Assembly (NCBI GenBank): GCA_050084985.1
Contig: JBITNC010000001.1
Span: forward strand, 109,554,001 to 109,618,000
Source: Nageia nagi
Lineage: Eukaryota > Pinophyta
Length of the DNA stretch: 64,000 nt
Direction: 5' to 3'
Part shown: in pieces, positions 1-11,816 of the stretch
Layout: each line of letters opens with the position of its first letter
How positions within the stretch are numbered: position 1 is the first letter of the stretch
Made by a program: the position numbers and the translations under genes
The notes under the pieces: generated by a model
The model's input: the letters and a program-made list of their open reading frames with translations, nothing else
What the model was told of the DNA's origin: nothing
The model's database searches: none

Positions 1-243
1 TAAATTCCATATTGATGGATGCGATTCATGTTGATGTATGTATATGCTACGCTTGATTTCATGTTGATGGATATTTTTATATACCACTTATTTTTTCATG
101 ATTTACTAGAATTATTTTATAATTACTAACTCCACATATTATTACTTGTTTTGTAAATCTATTTTAATGGATTAAGTCCTTCTCTTGCAACACATCTCAA
201 GAGTTAATGTCAAAGCTTGTTGAAGTCAATATAAAAGTTATCT
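1..243 (+). repeat. Copia 5' LTR, 3' half only
   Basis: It matches 4450-4690 almost base for base, from the motif ATTCCATATTGATGGATG through AAAGCTTGTTGAAGTCAATA. Similarity stops at about 243, where LINE sequence starts. No primer-binding site follows, so the junction is a deletion or the LINE insertion point rather than the native end of the LTR. Confidence 0.75.
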
Positions 244-252
244 TGGGAAGGA

Positions 253-860
253 AATTAATGAATTTGGCATTGAGCTTAATGGGGATGAGGGAAAACCAAT
301 GTGGAAGTTTAAGACAAATGGAAAATACAAAGTAAAAGAGTTAGTCAAAGCCTTGAGAAAAAATCATAAAAAATAAAAAGAGGGTCAAATTTTGGAAGGC
401 CCAAATAACACCTAGGATTGCCTTGTTCTTATTGCTTGTAACCAAAAAAGATTTTGATGATAAATAATTTAAAAAAGAGAGGCTTTAACATGGTCAAAAG
501 GTGTGTTTTATGAAAGAAAGAGGAAGAAAATATAGATCACATCTTCTTGTACTATTAATACTCAAGGAATATTTGTAGCATGGTGTGTAAAAAAATGAAC
601 ATCCAATGGATCTTAATGAACAATGTAAAATAATGTATAGTATAATGGTCATCATGGGAGAAAGTAAAAGGTTTTTGAGAAATGCTAGATAGTGCTGATT
701 ACATATTTATGGTGGCAAATCTAGAAGCAAAGGAATAGGCATATTTTTGAAGAGAAAGAAAGTGAACCATAAGAAGTTTTCAAACTTATGAATCTTATAT
801 TGTGTGAGAATTTGATGTACTTTGATATCAATAAAGTGACATCAAGTTTTAAAAAACTCA
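253..860 (+). pseudogene. LINE ORF2 C-terminus (zf-RVT region)
   Basis: Frames read together give WKFKTNGKYKVKELVKAL, then a block with a hydrophobic helix and a C-x2-C...DH pattern (about 500-560), which is the zinc-binding region after the reverse transcriptase of plant L1 ORF2. The end of the block matches the minus-strand copy at 18.60-18.47 kb closely in DNA. Several frameshifts and stops break it. The catalytic reverse transcriptase and endonuclease parts are absent. In intact L1 elements ORF2 makes the cDNA at the target site. Confidence 0.7.
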
Positions 861-1324
861 TTGATTGAAATGACTAACAATTGTCGAATTGGTAATGGTG
901 TGGGAGTCAAAGATCTAAAAATTAATAAGGTAATAAGTTCTGGTGGTGTGTATTTAAATCCTAATAGGGGTGATATCGATATGATGGAATGGAAAACCAA
1001 TGGAAAGGGTAGAATCATAAAAATGATGAGATGGTGATCCTATGTGACATTCCATAATGATGGACCTAAGTATGAGGAGATTAAAAATGGATGGATTAAT
1101 AGAATTGAAAAGCATAAAAGTTAGTACAATTACAAAGACTTTTGAAAGGATATAATCTAGGGGAAAATGGAAGGATCCCTTGTATTCATAAATTTGAATG
1201 ACCCTAGTAAGGTGAAGAAAGATACCAATGTGTGGAAAATTATATGTAGAGGAGCTTTGGATAGATTCATCAAAGCTTATAGAGAAGGAAATGATAGAAG
1301 ATTGACTTATTATATCATCACTAC

Positions 1325-1651
1325 TTGAGAGAGAATGGTATATATAAAATTCATGGGAGAGATATTTCTTTCAATGAGGTAGCCATTTTTGAAGCTACAA
1401 GTCTCCTAAATAGAGGTAAGATTATGAAGCAAAACTCTAAGGCTAGTAAAATTGAAGAGGTACAAAAATTTGAAGGTGGTCAAATTCACTTGGAGCCTTA
1501 TAGAATGGGGTATTATAGGAGCAGTTTACCCAATCCATGGTACAAAATTTGTAAGGTATTGATGAATTATATCACTCTGGATAGCAAACATATAAAGGTT
1601 TTTGGTTCTCACATAATTCTACTAAATCATTTCAAACTATCACAAGAATAA
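1325..1651 (+). pseudogene. Unrecognised 108-codon ORF in the LINE 3' region
   Basis: This is the longest open stretch in the LINE part after ORF2. The product is mixed polar, without a transmembrane segment or a motif I recognise; it contains the stretch YRSSLPNPWYKICKVLMNY. Weak coding similarity seems to continue upstream from about 1130 in other frames, so it looks like part of a longer decayed ORF. I do not assign a function. It may be a captured coding segment carried by this LINE family, or a chance open frame. Confidence 0.35.
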
Positions 1652-2127
1652 ATGAATTTTGCCCAATTTGTGAAATATTATATGGTTGTGTCGGTAACTA
1701 AGTGTAGGGAATAACCTAGCTCTATACCTCTACACTAGGAGCTTATGCTACTAGTTTATTAGCACTAGCTTGCTAACTTTGTATTGAGATAACCTCAGAA
1801 TAAGAGGAAGGCCATTAGGGCTCTACTCACCATAGTGGTAGATAAAGTAAGGCTTTGAGAAGGCACATGAGGAGATCCAATGAGGTGAATGTGCAAGTGA
1901 TTCTAGCTCAAAATGTAGTTGAGCAATAGGTTAATGTAAATATATAGGATAATAATGAAGGGTCAATTCACTTCTAGAGGTGTAGAATGACAACATCATA
2001 AGCTCATAGAGTCATTATTGAGGATGATCTAAACTAGGATATGCAGAAAAAGGCTAACCCAAAATATAGATACGAACATGGCATCTAAGGGCTTAATGAA
2101 TTAAGAAGGTCTTAAAACCCCACAAGA

Positions 2128-2910
2128 AGATGGACCCAATCAATGTCTATTGCTAATAAGAGCAAAGGTAATTTGGAACCTAAATCTATCCTCATCATTG
2201 ATAGCCCTTTGAGAGAGGAAGGTAATAGTAGCTTGTTCCAAGAGAATGTTTGTAACCCTAAGCTATTTAATAATAATGTAAACCATCACTCAACCTCACC
2301 CATTTGACATACTTATGAAAGAAAGAATAAATGTAAAGTCTCACAAACTAAGGGGATTGATCAGAAATTTGTTAATGATGTTCTAAAGTAACCACCCAAG
2401 GATGTCATAAGTGAAAACACCCTACATAAGCCTAATATTAAGTCCTATGATTCTTTTCCTCATAGCCCCACTCAAAATAGTGAAAATGATCCCCTTAATA
2501 TTCATCCTATTATATATGTTAATAGATAGAAGTACCCCAAACCCATGAATTGTAGGAAGCATAAAATCTAATTAATTTGCCTACCATAAAACATTCATTT
2601 GCATAATGCAATATTGGAAGAAGTAGAGAGATGTCAAGGGTGCCCAAGTGTTGTGTTTGAATCTCTAACTATTTATGAATGCATACAAGGAATCAACATT
2701 CAGAAATAGTTTTTTTTGCAAAAGAGAAGAGCTTGGAGGAAAATATATAGGAAGTTCTATAAATAGAACTACAAAACTTAAGAATGAAATTGGATGAGAA
2801 ACCTTTTGATCTTGATGAGGTAAGGATGCAAGAGTTTTGGCATCATATATTTGTAATGATATAAACCTATTTCAAGTCTCAATATAGCTCATGGATCTAC
2901 TTTAAAGTGA
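2128..2910 (+). pseudogene. Post-ORF2 coding-like region of the LINE
   Basis: Three blocks match, in the same order, the minus-strand LINE at about 17.53-16.92 kb: DNA around GACCCAATCAATG followed by an AGCAAAGG stretch (2133-2160), a block reading HLHNA with a downstream IQGINIQ-like end (about 2560-2710), and a block reading WRKIYRKFYK with a later EFWHH (about 2735-2845). Because similarity is also visible at the protein level between diverged copies, this was probably once translated. The role is unknown; it is not an RNase H or reverse transcriptase. Stops break it throughout. Confidence 0.5.
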
Positions 2911-3699
2911 ATTGAATACAAAAGGTGAATCCATGCAATGGCAACAACAATTAGGGTTAATTATTATTCCTTCTTTATGAATAGTTCATAAATTCAGGGG
3001 CAAGTCTTTTTTTTATTTACTTTTCAAAGATAGAAAACTTGATAACAACTTTATTTTTATTCATGAAATTATGTACTATTGTATGGAGAGTGAGATAAAT
3101 GTTGTTCTCTTTTAGTGCTTCATTTTACTTACTTATGAACACTGGATAGATTAAGACTTATACTATTACTACATTGTCTTATTTATATGGTGCTATGTAG
3201 ATTGTTGTTATGGTTTTCATATGGCAAAGCTCTATTATACTCTATTTATTTATGATAGAGGAAAATAAGTTTCCATTCCCTTTGCTAATTGTAAAAGGTT
3301 TTTGAGGCCTTTAAAAACACAATTTTTTTTATTAGTATCAAATTTACTCACTGGTTTTGATAAAAAAATATGGGTAGAAAGCTTTTCTTACTCTAAAAAT
3401 TACTTAATAAAAAAATATTGTTAGATAAAAATGTTATTATATATCTAATAAAAATATGAGAAATTAGGACACAAGTATTTCTTTGAATGTATAAAATAAT
3501 AGTAAAAGAAAATCGAAGAAAAACTCTAAAAATAAGAATATGTATTGTAGTTATTCAAAACAAAAGTTTGGTTTGAAAACTAAGAATAAAAATCCAAGTT
3601 CAATGGAAATTATAACTTTTATGATATTTTTATATAAAATAGAATTATTATTGCAAAAATAAGAATTCTTCAAGCAATATAAAAGGTGATAGTGATAGT

Positions 3700-4141
3700 G
3701 ATAGTGATTCCTAAAGTTAATTTGTTTGGATATTGTGATAGTGATTATGCTATGGATAATATAGATAGAAAATATGCAAATGGTTATTGTCTCTCAATAG
3801 GATATAGAATTATTTCTTGGTGTAGTAAAAAATAATGAACCATAGCATTGTCCACTATTGAAGCTGAATATATAAGTCCACCTCCTTCTTATCAAGAACA
3901 AATATGGATTCCAAGGTTATTACAAGAAATTGGTTTTAAAAGTAGTAAACCTATTACTTTATTTTCTTATAACCAATGTTCAATTGCACTTGCTATAAAT
4001 CCTATTTTACATCAAAAAATAAAATATATAGAAATATAAGTTCATTTTATTGGATAAAAACTTACAAGATTGTACAATAAATTTTACTTATTGTAATACA
4101 AATGAGAATATTTATGATATGCTTACAAAATAATTACATGA
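3700..4141 (+). pseudogene. Copia RNase H domain, C-terminal end of pol
   Basis: The reading GYCDSDYAMDNIDRK, then ISWCSKK, a stop, and TIALSTIEAEY is the typical C-terminal RNase H of Ty1/copia pol. The first catalytic Asp and the Glu of the EAEY motif are present. The usual CDNQSA-type motif reads SYNQCSIA, so a key Asp has become Tyr. An in-frame TAA follows SKK, and the end after 4039 has further stops. In an active element this domain removes the RNA template during cDNA synthesis. Confidence 0.85.
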
Positions 4142-4193
4142 ACAAAAGTTAAGTCATTTTACAAGTAAACTAGGCTTAGGATAATATTCCCTC

Positions 4194-4202
4194 AAAGGGG
4201 AG
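4194..4202 (+). promoter_or_regulatory. Copia polypurine tract
   Basis: AAAGGGGAG lies directly before the 3' LTR, about 50 bases after the end of the RNase H frame. Purine tracts at this place prime plus-strand cDNA synthesis in copia elements. Confidence 0.7.
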
Positions 4203-4690
4203 TAAATAGCACTTTGTAATAAATCTATTTTGATGGAAATTTATTTAACCTTATTTATTTATTTTTTCATTCTTGTTAATTAGTTTCATGATGTGATTCA
4301 CATTGATGGATATTTATTTACTATTCTATGTTGATGGCTGTGATTCATGTTGATGGATAATGATTTATTATTCCATTTTTATGGATGTGATTCATGTTGA
4401 AAAATATTTATTTATCATTCCATATTGATGGATAATAATATATATGCCATATTTAAATTCCATATTGATGGATGCAATCCATGTTGATGTATGTTTATGC
4501 TACTTTTGATTTCATGTTGATGGATATTTTTATATGACACTTATTTTTTCATGATTTAATGGAATTATTTTATAATTAGTAACTCCATGTAATATTATTT
4601 TTTTTGTAAATCTATGTCAATGGATTAAGTCCTCTTTCCACACATCTCAAGAGTTAATGTTAAAGCTTGTTGAAGTCAATACAAAAGATA
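4203..4690 (+). repeat. Copia 3' LTR with internal short repeats
   Basis: The LTR begins at the purine tract (a TG is at 4215) and runs to about 4690, where it ends in the same sequence as 1-243. Between about 4285 and 4510 it holds four to five degenerate repeats built on ATTCCATATTGATGGATGTG and ATTCATGTTGATGGATA. The exact right end is uncertain because the left LTR is interrupted at the same point. Confidence 0.7.
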
Positions 4691-4766
4691 TCTCACTTCT
4701 TTATGTATTGGTTATTAGGAACCATACTATTTATAATATTGTAAAGCATAACCCTAAAATAAGAAG

Positions 4767-5763
4767 TGTTAGAAATAATAACCCAATATTAGGATTATAA
4801 TGTGTAAATTCAACTAATTAAATAAATGAATAAATGTGTAATATTTAGGTAGTTAGTAAATTTAGTTATTAAGTATTATAGTATTAATTATATATAATTA
4901 ATACTATGTATATGCTCTATAACCTAAACTATACAATAAATAAATGTATTATATTTGTTTATTATATATACTATTACCAATACCTAACCTTTAGTTAAAT
5001 ATTTAAGTATTAGAATATATAAATATTAGTTAATTAACTAAAGTCAAGTAGCATGTGGTCAAATGTAACTAGGCATTGAAGTAAGAGTATGTTAGCAAAG
5101 TGGAAGGCACTTTAATTTAATTGGTGAAATGTGGCTAAGTGTTGGCATTTTAGTAGAGGTCAAATTTCCTCTTGTGGCATTAATAGTAATGACATGTGTC
5201 TCATGCATTGCACTTATCTTGAGTTCTTCGATAATCATATTTTCTATTATTTATTGAAATATATGACATGATGGAGACTAATAAAAATTTTAATAAAATA
5301 CCATTTTATAATTGTTATATGAAGTTTTTGGTGAGCCCAAATCCCAAGTTGAGTTACCTTAGAAATATTGTATTATTCTCAAACTTGCAAGCTAAGAAAG
5401 TGGAGTGAGATCTAAATAGCCATGGTTTTTCCCTTATAGGGTTTTCACATTACATGTTATGTGCTATGGTTTGTATATATTGATTTATTTTCATTTTATT
5501 TTAATTACATTGTTATATATATGTTGGTAATTTGTTATTGAATTATTGATATGATTTATAATTAAAGTGTAATTATTCCATTACATGTTAAAATTTCCTC
5601 TAAATATTTCCCATATGAATTAGTTTTTAATATTAGTATGGGTTTTAGATTTAGTTTTGGGCTCAATATCAAATTTTAAATTTAAAAAAGTCCATAAGAA
5701 CCAAAGGATTGGTTGGAAAAAAGCTGAGGATCTAAATATCTAAGTTCCTTAATACTAACACTA
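4767..5763. repeat. Possible solo copia LTR
   Basis: It starts TGTTAGAAATAATAACCC and ends CTAACA (5758-5763). Towards its right part it has CCATGGTTTTTCCC and a GGGTTTTCACATTA stretch (about 5420-5452), a pattern common near the 3' end of plant copia LTRs. No second copy is in the window, no primer site follows CTAACA, and no target duplication is evident, so this rests on resemblance alone. Confidence 0.35.
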
Positions 5764-6147
5764 TTAGTAGTGTTAATGCTAGGCTTTGAGATTACAAAAT
5801 AAAGAAAATATTTAAAATTTAGAATGAAAATACCTCATATGTTCAGTTCAATAAGTTTATAAGGCTAATATTAAATATTTCTAGCATTGATGTTAGGGGC
5901 ATATGATCATATTTTGGGGGAATTCCCTTAAGAACTCAAAAGGTCGAAGCACTTAATAACCTTATCCATCGATTATGATTTTCATACTTTATATAGTGAT
6001 ATGTTATTTATGATATATATTTGCACATGCTCTTATGTTTCACAAGTTAAAACATCCTTTATTCTCAAGATTATATTATTTTAAAAGTATTCTATATTCA
6101 CCTATTCTCATGATCAAATGATTTTATTTTCACATATTTATATGATT

Positions 6148-6191
6148 TCAAATATGCTCAAAAGTTCAAATATGCTCAAAAGTTCAAATAT
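6148..6191. repeat. 18-bp tandem repeat
   Basis: TCAAATATGCTCAAAAGT occurs twice without change (6148-6165 and 6166-6183) and is followed by a partial third unit ending TCAAATAT. Related pieces (CACATGCTC, TCATATGCTC) are scattered on both sides. Confidence 0.85.
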
Positions 6192-6930
6192 CCTTTATAT
6201 TCATATGCTCACAATGATTCATAAGAAAATATCACATCAAAATATCAATGTATGTAATCATCATCATTACTAGTAGTACTAGTGCTAGCAGGTTCAAGGC
6301 TATGATCTAAATATTTTTAGGATTATAAGGATCAGTCATAGGAAAAGTTTAAATATTCAAATCTAATAGTTAGAGGATAAAGGTATATTAGATAAAAGAT
6401 TCAAAATTGTAAATGTCATTGAGCACTAGCACCAGGGATACAATTAAGTAAAGGCAACATTTTTCACAAAAAATACATGGGGGCATATCCTCAAGCATCT
6501 CAAAGGGAGTTTTATTACCTTATTTCTTTTTTTTTTAGAACCATACTACTATGATTTAAAATTATTTTCAAATTTCTTAATTGCATATAATCTTAAATAT
6601 TCTATAAGTTCTTTTCATTTAATTGATTTTCCAAGTTCAATGGCATCTTATATCTTGCACTCTTTCTTTCAAATATGTTATCTTTTTCACTATTAAATCT
6701 ATGGATGAAGAAATCTTGTAAGTTATTTGCTAAATTTTCTTTCATTAATGATTCTCATTTGAATGAAAAATCAATCAACAATGAGATATTTAATTTCTTG
6801 ATTTTAAAAAAGATTATATTCTCATGTTCTTCATGCTCATATGATTTTAAAATACATTTATGTTCTTATGACTTCCAAATGTTCAAAGGCTCCTTATGTT
6901 CATAAAACTCACAAACATATTTATAATCAC

Positions 6931-7222
6931 ATTCTTTGTTGGTTGGGATATAATCAACCATCACTCTATTATTCTTGTTTCTCATGTGCATATGATTTCC
7001 CCCAGTGGTATCTAGGGAAAAGGATACACAAATTGATATGGTTCATTATGAAGGACTCGTTTTATTACTTTTAGTTGCATAAAGTATCACTTATCATCAT
7101 TACTATTATTTTATGAACACCTTTATTGGTTTGGTTGTAATTAACCATCACTATGATTGGTTTTATGATCACCTTTTTTGGTTGAGTTCTAATTAATCAT
7201 CACTATTTATTTTATGATCAAA
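6931..7222. repeat. Degenerate repeat with AATCAACCATCACTA core
   Basis: Three copies of a unit of about 35 bases occur near 6941, 7131 and 7181: GGTTGGGATATAATCAACCA, GGTTTGGTTGTAATTAACCA and GGTTGAGTTCTAATTAATCA, each followed by TCACT and an AT-rich end. The spacers (TTTTATGATCA) are also shared by the last two copies. Confidence 0.65.
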
Positions 7223-7900
7223 TATATTGAATTTTATTTTATTAACGAGTCTTTTAAGAATACTATATCTATAAATAGTGAAATCTCTTAAGATATCTCA
7301 TTAATATCATCTTTTCTTCTCATGATGTTTGGATTTAAGTTGATATATGTTATTAATATGATATTTAGAAGGTATTTTTAATTTCTCATAGGATTTTTCT
7401 ACTTTATTGTTGATGGTAACTTCTTCCATAATAATCAATCCAAAGAGGGAGGAAAATACATCACCAAATAAATGGTTGATTCAACTATGAACCAAATTCA
7501 AGGAATCACCCCCACACTTTTTAGGATGCTAGGAAATGGTATATAGTATGCAAGTATTGCTAGGGGGTATTTTTAATATAAAGTTGAATTATCGGTATAT
7601 AGGCATGTATTTTATAAAGGGAGGGAGGTTAGGGTTGTTTAAAATTCATACAATATCTTTTACTAACATCAAAAAAAGAGGGGGGCTTATATTTGATTTT
7701 TTATTCTAAATCTATTATAAATTTAATTTCTAAAATTCCTTAAACTATCTTAATAACCATTTTTATTTTTATTTAGTTAACTACAAATTTAATTTATCAA
7801 ATTCTTTCAAATAAATACTTTTCACTTCATCTTAGGAGTCATCATTTTAGGTGACTTTAAATAACATGAGATAAAGGTTTCAATTATCAAAGTTTTGGAT

Positions 7901-8209
7901 TGTTAGAATTACATGCAATGATGTCAAGGGATAAAATTACTAAGTGGTGTTAAAAATTGATTTAATTTTTATGATAAAATTCTATGTTTTAAAAAAGGGT
8001 TATTATTTATTCTATAGAAATGAACTATGAGGAGTTTAGTAAATTAAACAAGGTGGTAAATTTTAAAAATAAGGGGTTGTTTCAGAAGCCCATGGATTTA
8101 GGTGTTATGAAGGCTTTGTAATTAAATGGTCCCCCATAGGAATATTGGTATTAAGATTTGAAGTGTTTTTATCTACAACACTAGATCTTGGGACCAATGT
8201 GACCTAACA
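7901..8209 (+). repeat. Probable copia 5' LTR
   Basis: The 309-bp segment starts TGTTAGAATTACATGCAATG and ends GACCTAACA, the usual TGTTA...TAACA ends of plant copia LTRs, and a degenerate initiator-Met primer site follows immediately. No matching 3' LTR is in the window and downstream coding is not recognisable, so the rest of the element is lost or too decayed. Confidence 0.5.
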
Positions 8210-8223
8210 TTGGTGCTAGAGTC
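8210..8223 (+). promoter_or_regulatory. Primer-binding site, initiator tRNA-Met type
   Basis: TTGGTGCTAGAGTC compared with the common copia site TTGGTATCAGAGCC agrees at 10 of 14 positions, and all four differences are transitions. It stands directly after the LTR end CTAACA, as expected. Confidence 0.5.
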
Positions 8224-9059
8224 TTATAGCCCCTTACCAAACTAGTTATAGATCCAAATATCAATAAACCAAGCCTCTATGTATATTGTAAAGGAGTAAA
8301 AGATAGCTATTGAATATAATAGATTCCAATCTTAATAGATGGTGTCTAAAGATATCAATAAATTTATGAGAGATATGCATAATCCTATCAAGATGAAATC
8401 TTGATAGTCTTCCCATGCATATAATTATTATTTATAGGAACTTGAGATATTACTTGAATGCACTATTTCATACTAGTGTTGATGTTATTGTTCCCTTCCA
8501 TAAAATAAGAAAACTATGCGTGTGATATAGCTTGGATGAATCATAATTAATTAATAAAATACAACATAGTATTATATGATAATAACATAGAGAGGGTCAT
8601 ATGATAATTAGTTTGGCCCAAAAAGGGTTCCAAATTACATATCAATAGTTACCTCTCCTTGCAAGTTTTAATGAAATGAATTAAAATTATGCTTGCAAAG
8701 TAAAGAGAGCAAAACAAATGAAATAAAATGTTATTAATGTCCACAATAGGCCAAATGTTACCCAAAGTATTGAGAAAATGAAAAAAATGAAAACTACAAG
8801 TAGGGAGGCCAATGCAGCCAAAGAGAAAACATAAAAATATACAAATAGTGTAAAACATGATGCACAAAGATGATGAATCATCCATAAGGACTCTTTCTCA
8901 ATTTCTCCTAACACCAAATATTGATGAATCAGTTTTGAAAAATCATTGATTTGTCACTTTCAAGCACTAGTCTAGAGTCCCAAAGATCTACGAGTATGCT
9001 ATCTAGTGATCTTGATGATGTCTATATGATCTAATGCTTATCATTTTTTACCAATATCT
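8224..9059. other. No gene seen
   Basis: The stretch starts as the presumed interior of the copia element, then becomes AT-rich sequence. Two overlapping minus-strand open frames at 8649-8917 encode hydrophobic Phe/Leu/Cys-rich peptides in different frames; without a motif or a homologous neighbour I do not count them as genes. Confidence 0.4.
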
Positions 9060-10440
9060 ATATTTCCCCTTGGTCTAAAAAAGCTGCTAAAGTAGGTTGT
9101 GATAAGTTGAGATTATGGAGGGTTAGAGGCACCTAGATGAGATCTCTACTATTGATGAAATTGGGTTTTTTCTCTTATGTAAAGTCTAAGGTAATGTTGG
9201 TACTCATAACTGAAAAATATAGATATAGAGCATGAGTCACACTTGAATACATAGTAGATTAGAAAATAAAAAATAAAATGATGTAGAGTTTCTACTTCCC
9301 TTAGAGAACATAATATACATATATGTTCCTCTCTTGGTATATGGTGATCCATTTTAATTCCTAATTGATAGGAGCATACTCAAAGTTTCCTAATGGAGAC
9401 CTATATACCATATGCCAAAGATTTCTAGTGGTAATGAGGAGGCACTATCTGACTATCTTGAATATGAAGAAAGTGTCCATGATAAAAAGATAGCTTGAGG
9501 AAGAGAGGGGTAATGGGAGATATCTAATTGCAATGGATATAATGAAGAGTGATATCTTTTTGAATCTCATGAAGTATCTTTTCTTTCTTATTATGTGATG
9601 GTAGATGATGGAATCCAAAGGGGTAAGGAGGAAGTTTGTCAATATGAAAGTGTTATTTAAGAGCATAAAGCAAGGTAATGGTAACCTCTACACCTAGAAG
9701 GAGTATCTTCCATAGTGTGAAGGCTACAAAGATAGGTCATTATCCTTAAGATAATATTTGATCGAATTGGTGAAGCTCCAAATTCCTATGAGGATATTAT
9801 AGTGAGGGAAATTTCCCTTAGATTATATTAACCTTCAAAGAAAAAGTATTTGTACTCATTCAGCACAATATGATTTGGTTAAACTAAGATTGGGACCCCA
9901 TATCTTTAATCTATCAGTTATAGTTGGTTTCACCAAGGTACCAAAGATCTTCATCTAGACTAGAATATCTTGTAAATGAGCTTTGAAGAATCTTTGATTA
10001 TGTAAGAAAAGTGTTGCATATCCTTTACTAATGTGATCTTGGACAACATGCTTCATTTGAAATATGGGCCCAGTAAAACAAACTTTAAGATATACATAGG
10101 AGTTGATGATCTCTACTGCTTGTCCCTAAAAATGGAAATGAATATGAGATAGAAACTCTATGGTAGTATTGAACACCATAACCTTGGTCTTGGCAAGGTT
10201 CACTAATAACTATTTCAAAGTAAAAAATTAGCTAATGCATCTAATTAATGGTGAAGTCCCTCAGCAATTAAAGCTAAAAGGATAATATCATCATAAAAAA
10301 GGATGATAGAGATCAAGATATTGTGAAGTAAGCATTCATCAGTTGCATGAGTTTGTACTTGGAGAAAATACTAAAGCTCATCTATGAAAACCAAAGTATT
10401 TAGATATTTTTAATTATCAACCAATTTTATATAGAGATTA
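9060..10440 (-). pseudogene. LINE reverse transcriptase, C-terminal half (non-L1 type)
   Basis: Read on the minus strand from about 10440, frames give FYDDIILLALIAEGLH (a YADD-type catalytic box with one residue lost), NLAKTKVMVFNT-like text shortly after, a block around a second YxYLK strand, and, at 9352-9149, ICILCSLREVETLHHFIFY, a Cys-x2-Cys...His-His cysteine-rich end. This order fits the second half of a LINE reverse transcriptase of a family different from the L1 copies here. Frameshifts are frequent, and the endonuclease and N-terminal reverse transcriptase parts are absent, as expected for 5' truncation. Confidence 0.7.
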
Positions 10441-10884
10441 AACTAAGATACCTCTTCATCTCATTAATGTTTCATATATTTTTTGAGTCACTATCTTTTT
10501 TAAGATTAATAAAAGTTAAAAATATTTTTATTTGTAGATGGTAATGGTCACAACTATTCCATACTTTGTAATATAATTACTATCCGTTCATAGGTAAGTG
10601 TTAAAATCATAAAGATAAAGTCCATGATTTACTGAATTCATTGGTTGTTTTGATTTTTTTTTTTTTTTGCTATATAATGTGTGATTTAAATGTTAAAACA
10701 TAAAATTTTGACATATGTTGATTTCTAATTTTTGAAAAAGATTTAGTAAATCTTCAAACTATTGTTAAATGGTTATAGTTATTTTCCACTTGTGTTGTGT
10801 TTAATCTAGCTCAGGTGACTATGACACCAAAGTAATCAAGGTGTAGATCAACCAAAAGAAAATCAAAATGTTAAATATTTTTTT

Positions 10885-10955
10885 TTTAAGTAATCAACAA
10901 GATTTAAACACATATCAATATAATATTCTATCGACTATACCATCGTACCATTCAT
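10885..10955 (-). repeat. tRNA-like SINE head, weak
   Basis: On the minus strand GGTACGATGGTATAGTCGAT resembles an A-box region, and GTGTTTAAATCTTG, about 35 bases later, resembles a B box (GTTCRANTC type, one mismatch). An A-rich run follows shortly after. The spacing is right for the head of a tRNA-derived SINE. No target duplication was found, and AT-rich DNA gives such matches by chance. Confidence 0.3.
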
Positions 10956-11816
10956 AAAAAATAATAGAATTAATGATTAAAAGTTTACTATACCACAAAA
11001 GTAATCAATGGCAACAACTTCTGACTATTCAGGAGTCCCACCCAATTAAGCACCACACAGACGAGGGATAACTTCAATGTTGTCAAACGGACAGCTATGG
11101 CAGATGTGATTAATTTCTATAAACTTTTTTATTTAAATTATTTTATCTATAACGTATATTTTTAGTGTTATGTTCCATTGCCTTATCATATCCTTTTTTT
11201 TTGTTTTTGGTTCACTTCAAATGATAATAACTTGGCCTTCGATTGCTGTTGCCGCCGTCCCAATAGCATATTCTCCTACTTGCAAGCTTTTCACATAAAG
11301 TATGGAGCTGTTCAAGTCGATATATCTTGAAGGTTGAATCCAGATATCCATGATGCAGCGTGGTTACTGGCGATATTTTACTTTATTAAAAGATAAAAGC
11401 TAAGAAATCTGAAGAGATTCACTTAAACAACGGTAGGTATCTTTGGTCAGAGTCATAGGGAACGAAGAAACATCTCTGACATCTTGGAATAACTAGCCGT
11501 AAGCATGACGATTTGTTTTTGAATTACAAGATAGTTTTGCCGAAATCACTGGAAGAAGCTTGCTGAATGTGTGTCTTATTATACACACAAATTTCTAATA
11601 CTCAGCTTGGAAATTCCCATAAACCATACACCATTCACTTCAAGAGTTCAAAGAACTTGCTTTATGCATGAGCAGAAAGTTTCTTAATATGATATCACTG
11701 TTATTCAATTCAATATCAAACAAACTCAATTACGCTTCTTAATTTTTAAATTTCTCCCTTGTCAGTTTCTAAAATGGCTAAAATACAGTACTTAAAACTC
11801 ATGTGTTACTTGATCA

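Larger units (their letters stand above)
244..3371 (+). mobile_element. L1-type LINE copy, 5'-truncated
   Basis: It starts within the C-terminal zinc-binding part of a LINE ORF2 and ends near 3371 with a short A-rich tail after ATCAAATTTACTCACTGG. The same order (zinc-binding end of ORF2, a further 1.6-2.5 kb with coding-like stretches, then the same 3' tail) is found on the minus strand at 18.73-16.57 kb, so both are copies of one family. LINEs are usually 5'-truncated by incomplete reverse transcription, which fits a start inside ORF2. I see no clear target duplication at its ends. Confidence 0.7.
1..4690 (+). mobile_element. Ty1/copia element, decayed, with a LINE inside
   Basis: The sequence at 1-243 is repeated with scattered substitutions at about 4450-4690, and copia RNase H coding sequence lies just before the second copy, ending in a polypurine tract. 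This is the arrangement of a copia LTR retrotransposon read on the plus strand. Gag, protease, integrase and most of reverse transcriptase are missing; the interior from 244 to about 3371 is LINE sequence, so the copia interior was largely deleted, or replaced when the LINE inserted. The left LTR runs off the window start, so the full length is unknown. Confidence 0.75.
5764..7900. other. No gene seen; AT-rich repeat-derived DNA
   Basis: Short open frames here (for example 6675-6905 and 6841-7074, plus) have low-complexity, Phe/Ser-rich products and no motif. The region holds two short tandem arrays listed separately. At about 7594-7640 TATATAGGCATG is followed by a purine-rich AAAGGGAGGGAGGTTAGGG, which resembles the transcription start area of an LTR, but without a paired copy I leave it unassigned. 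Confidence 0.5.
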
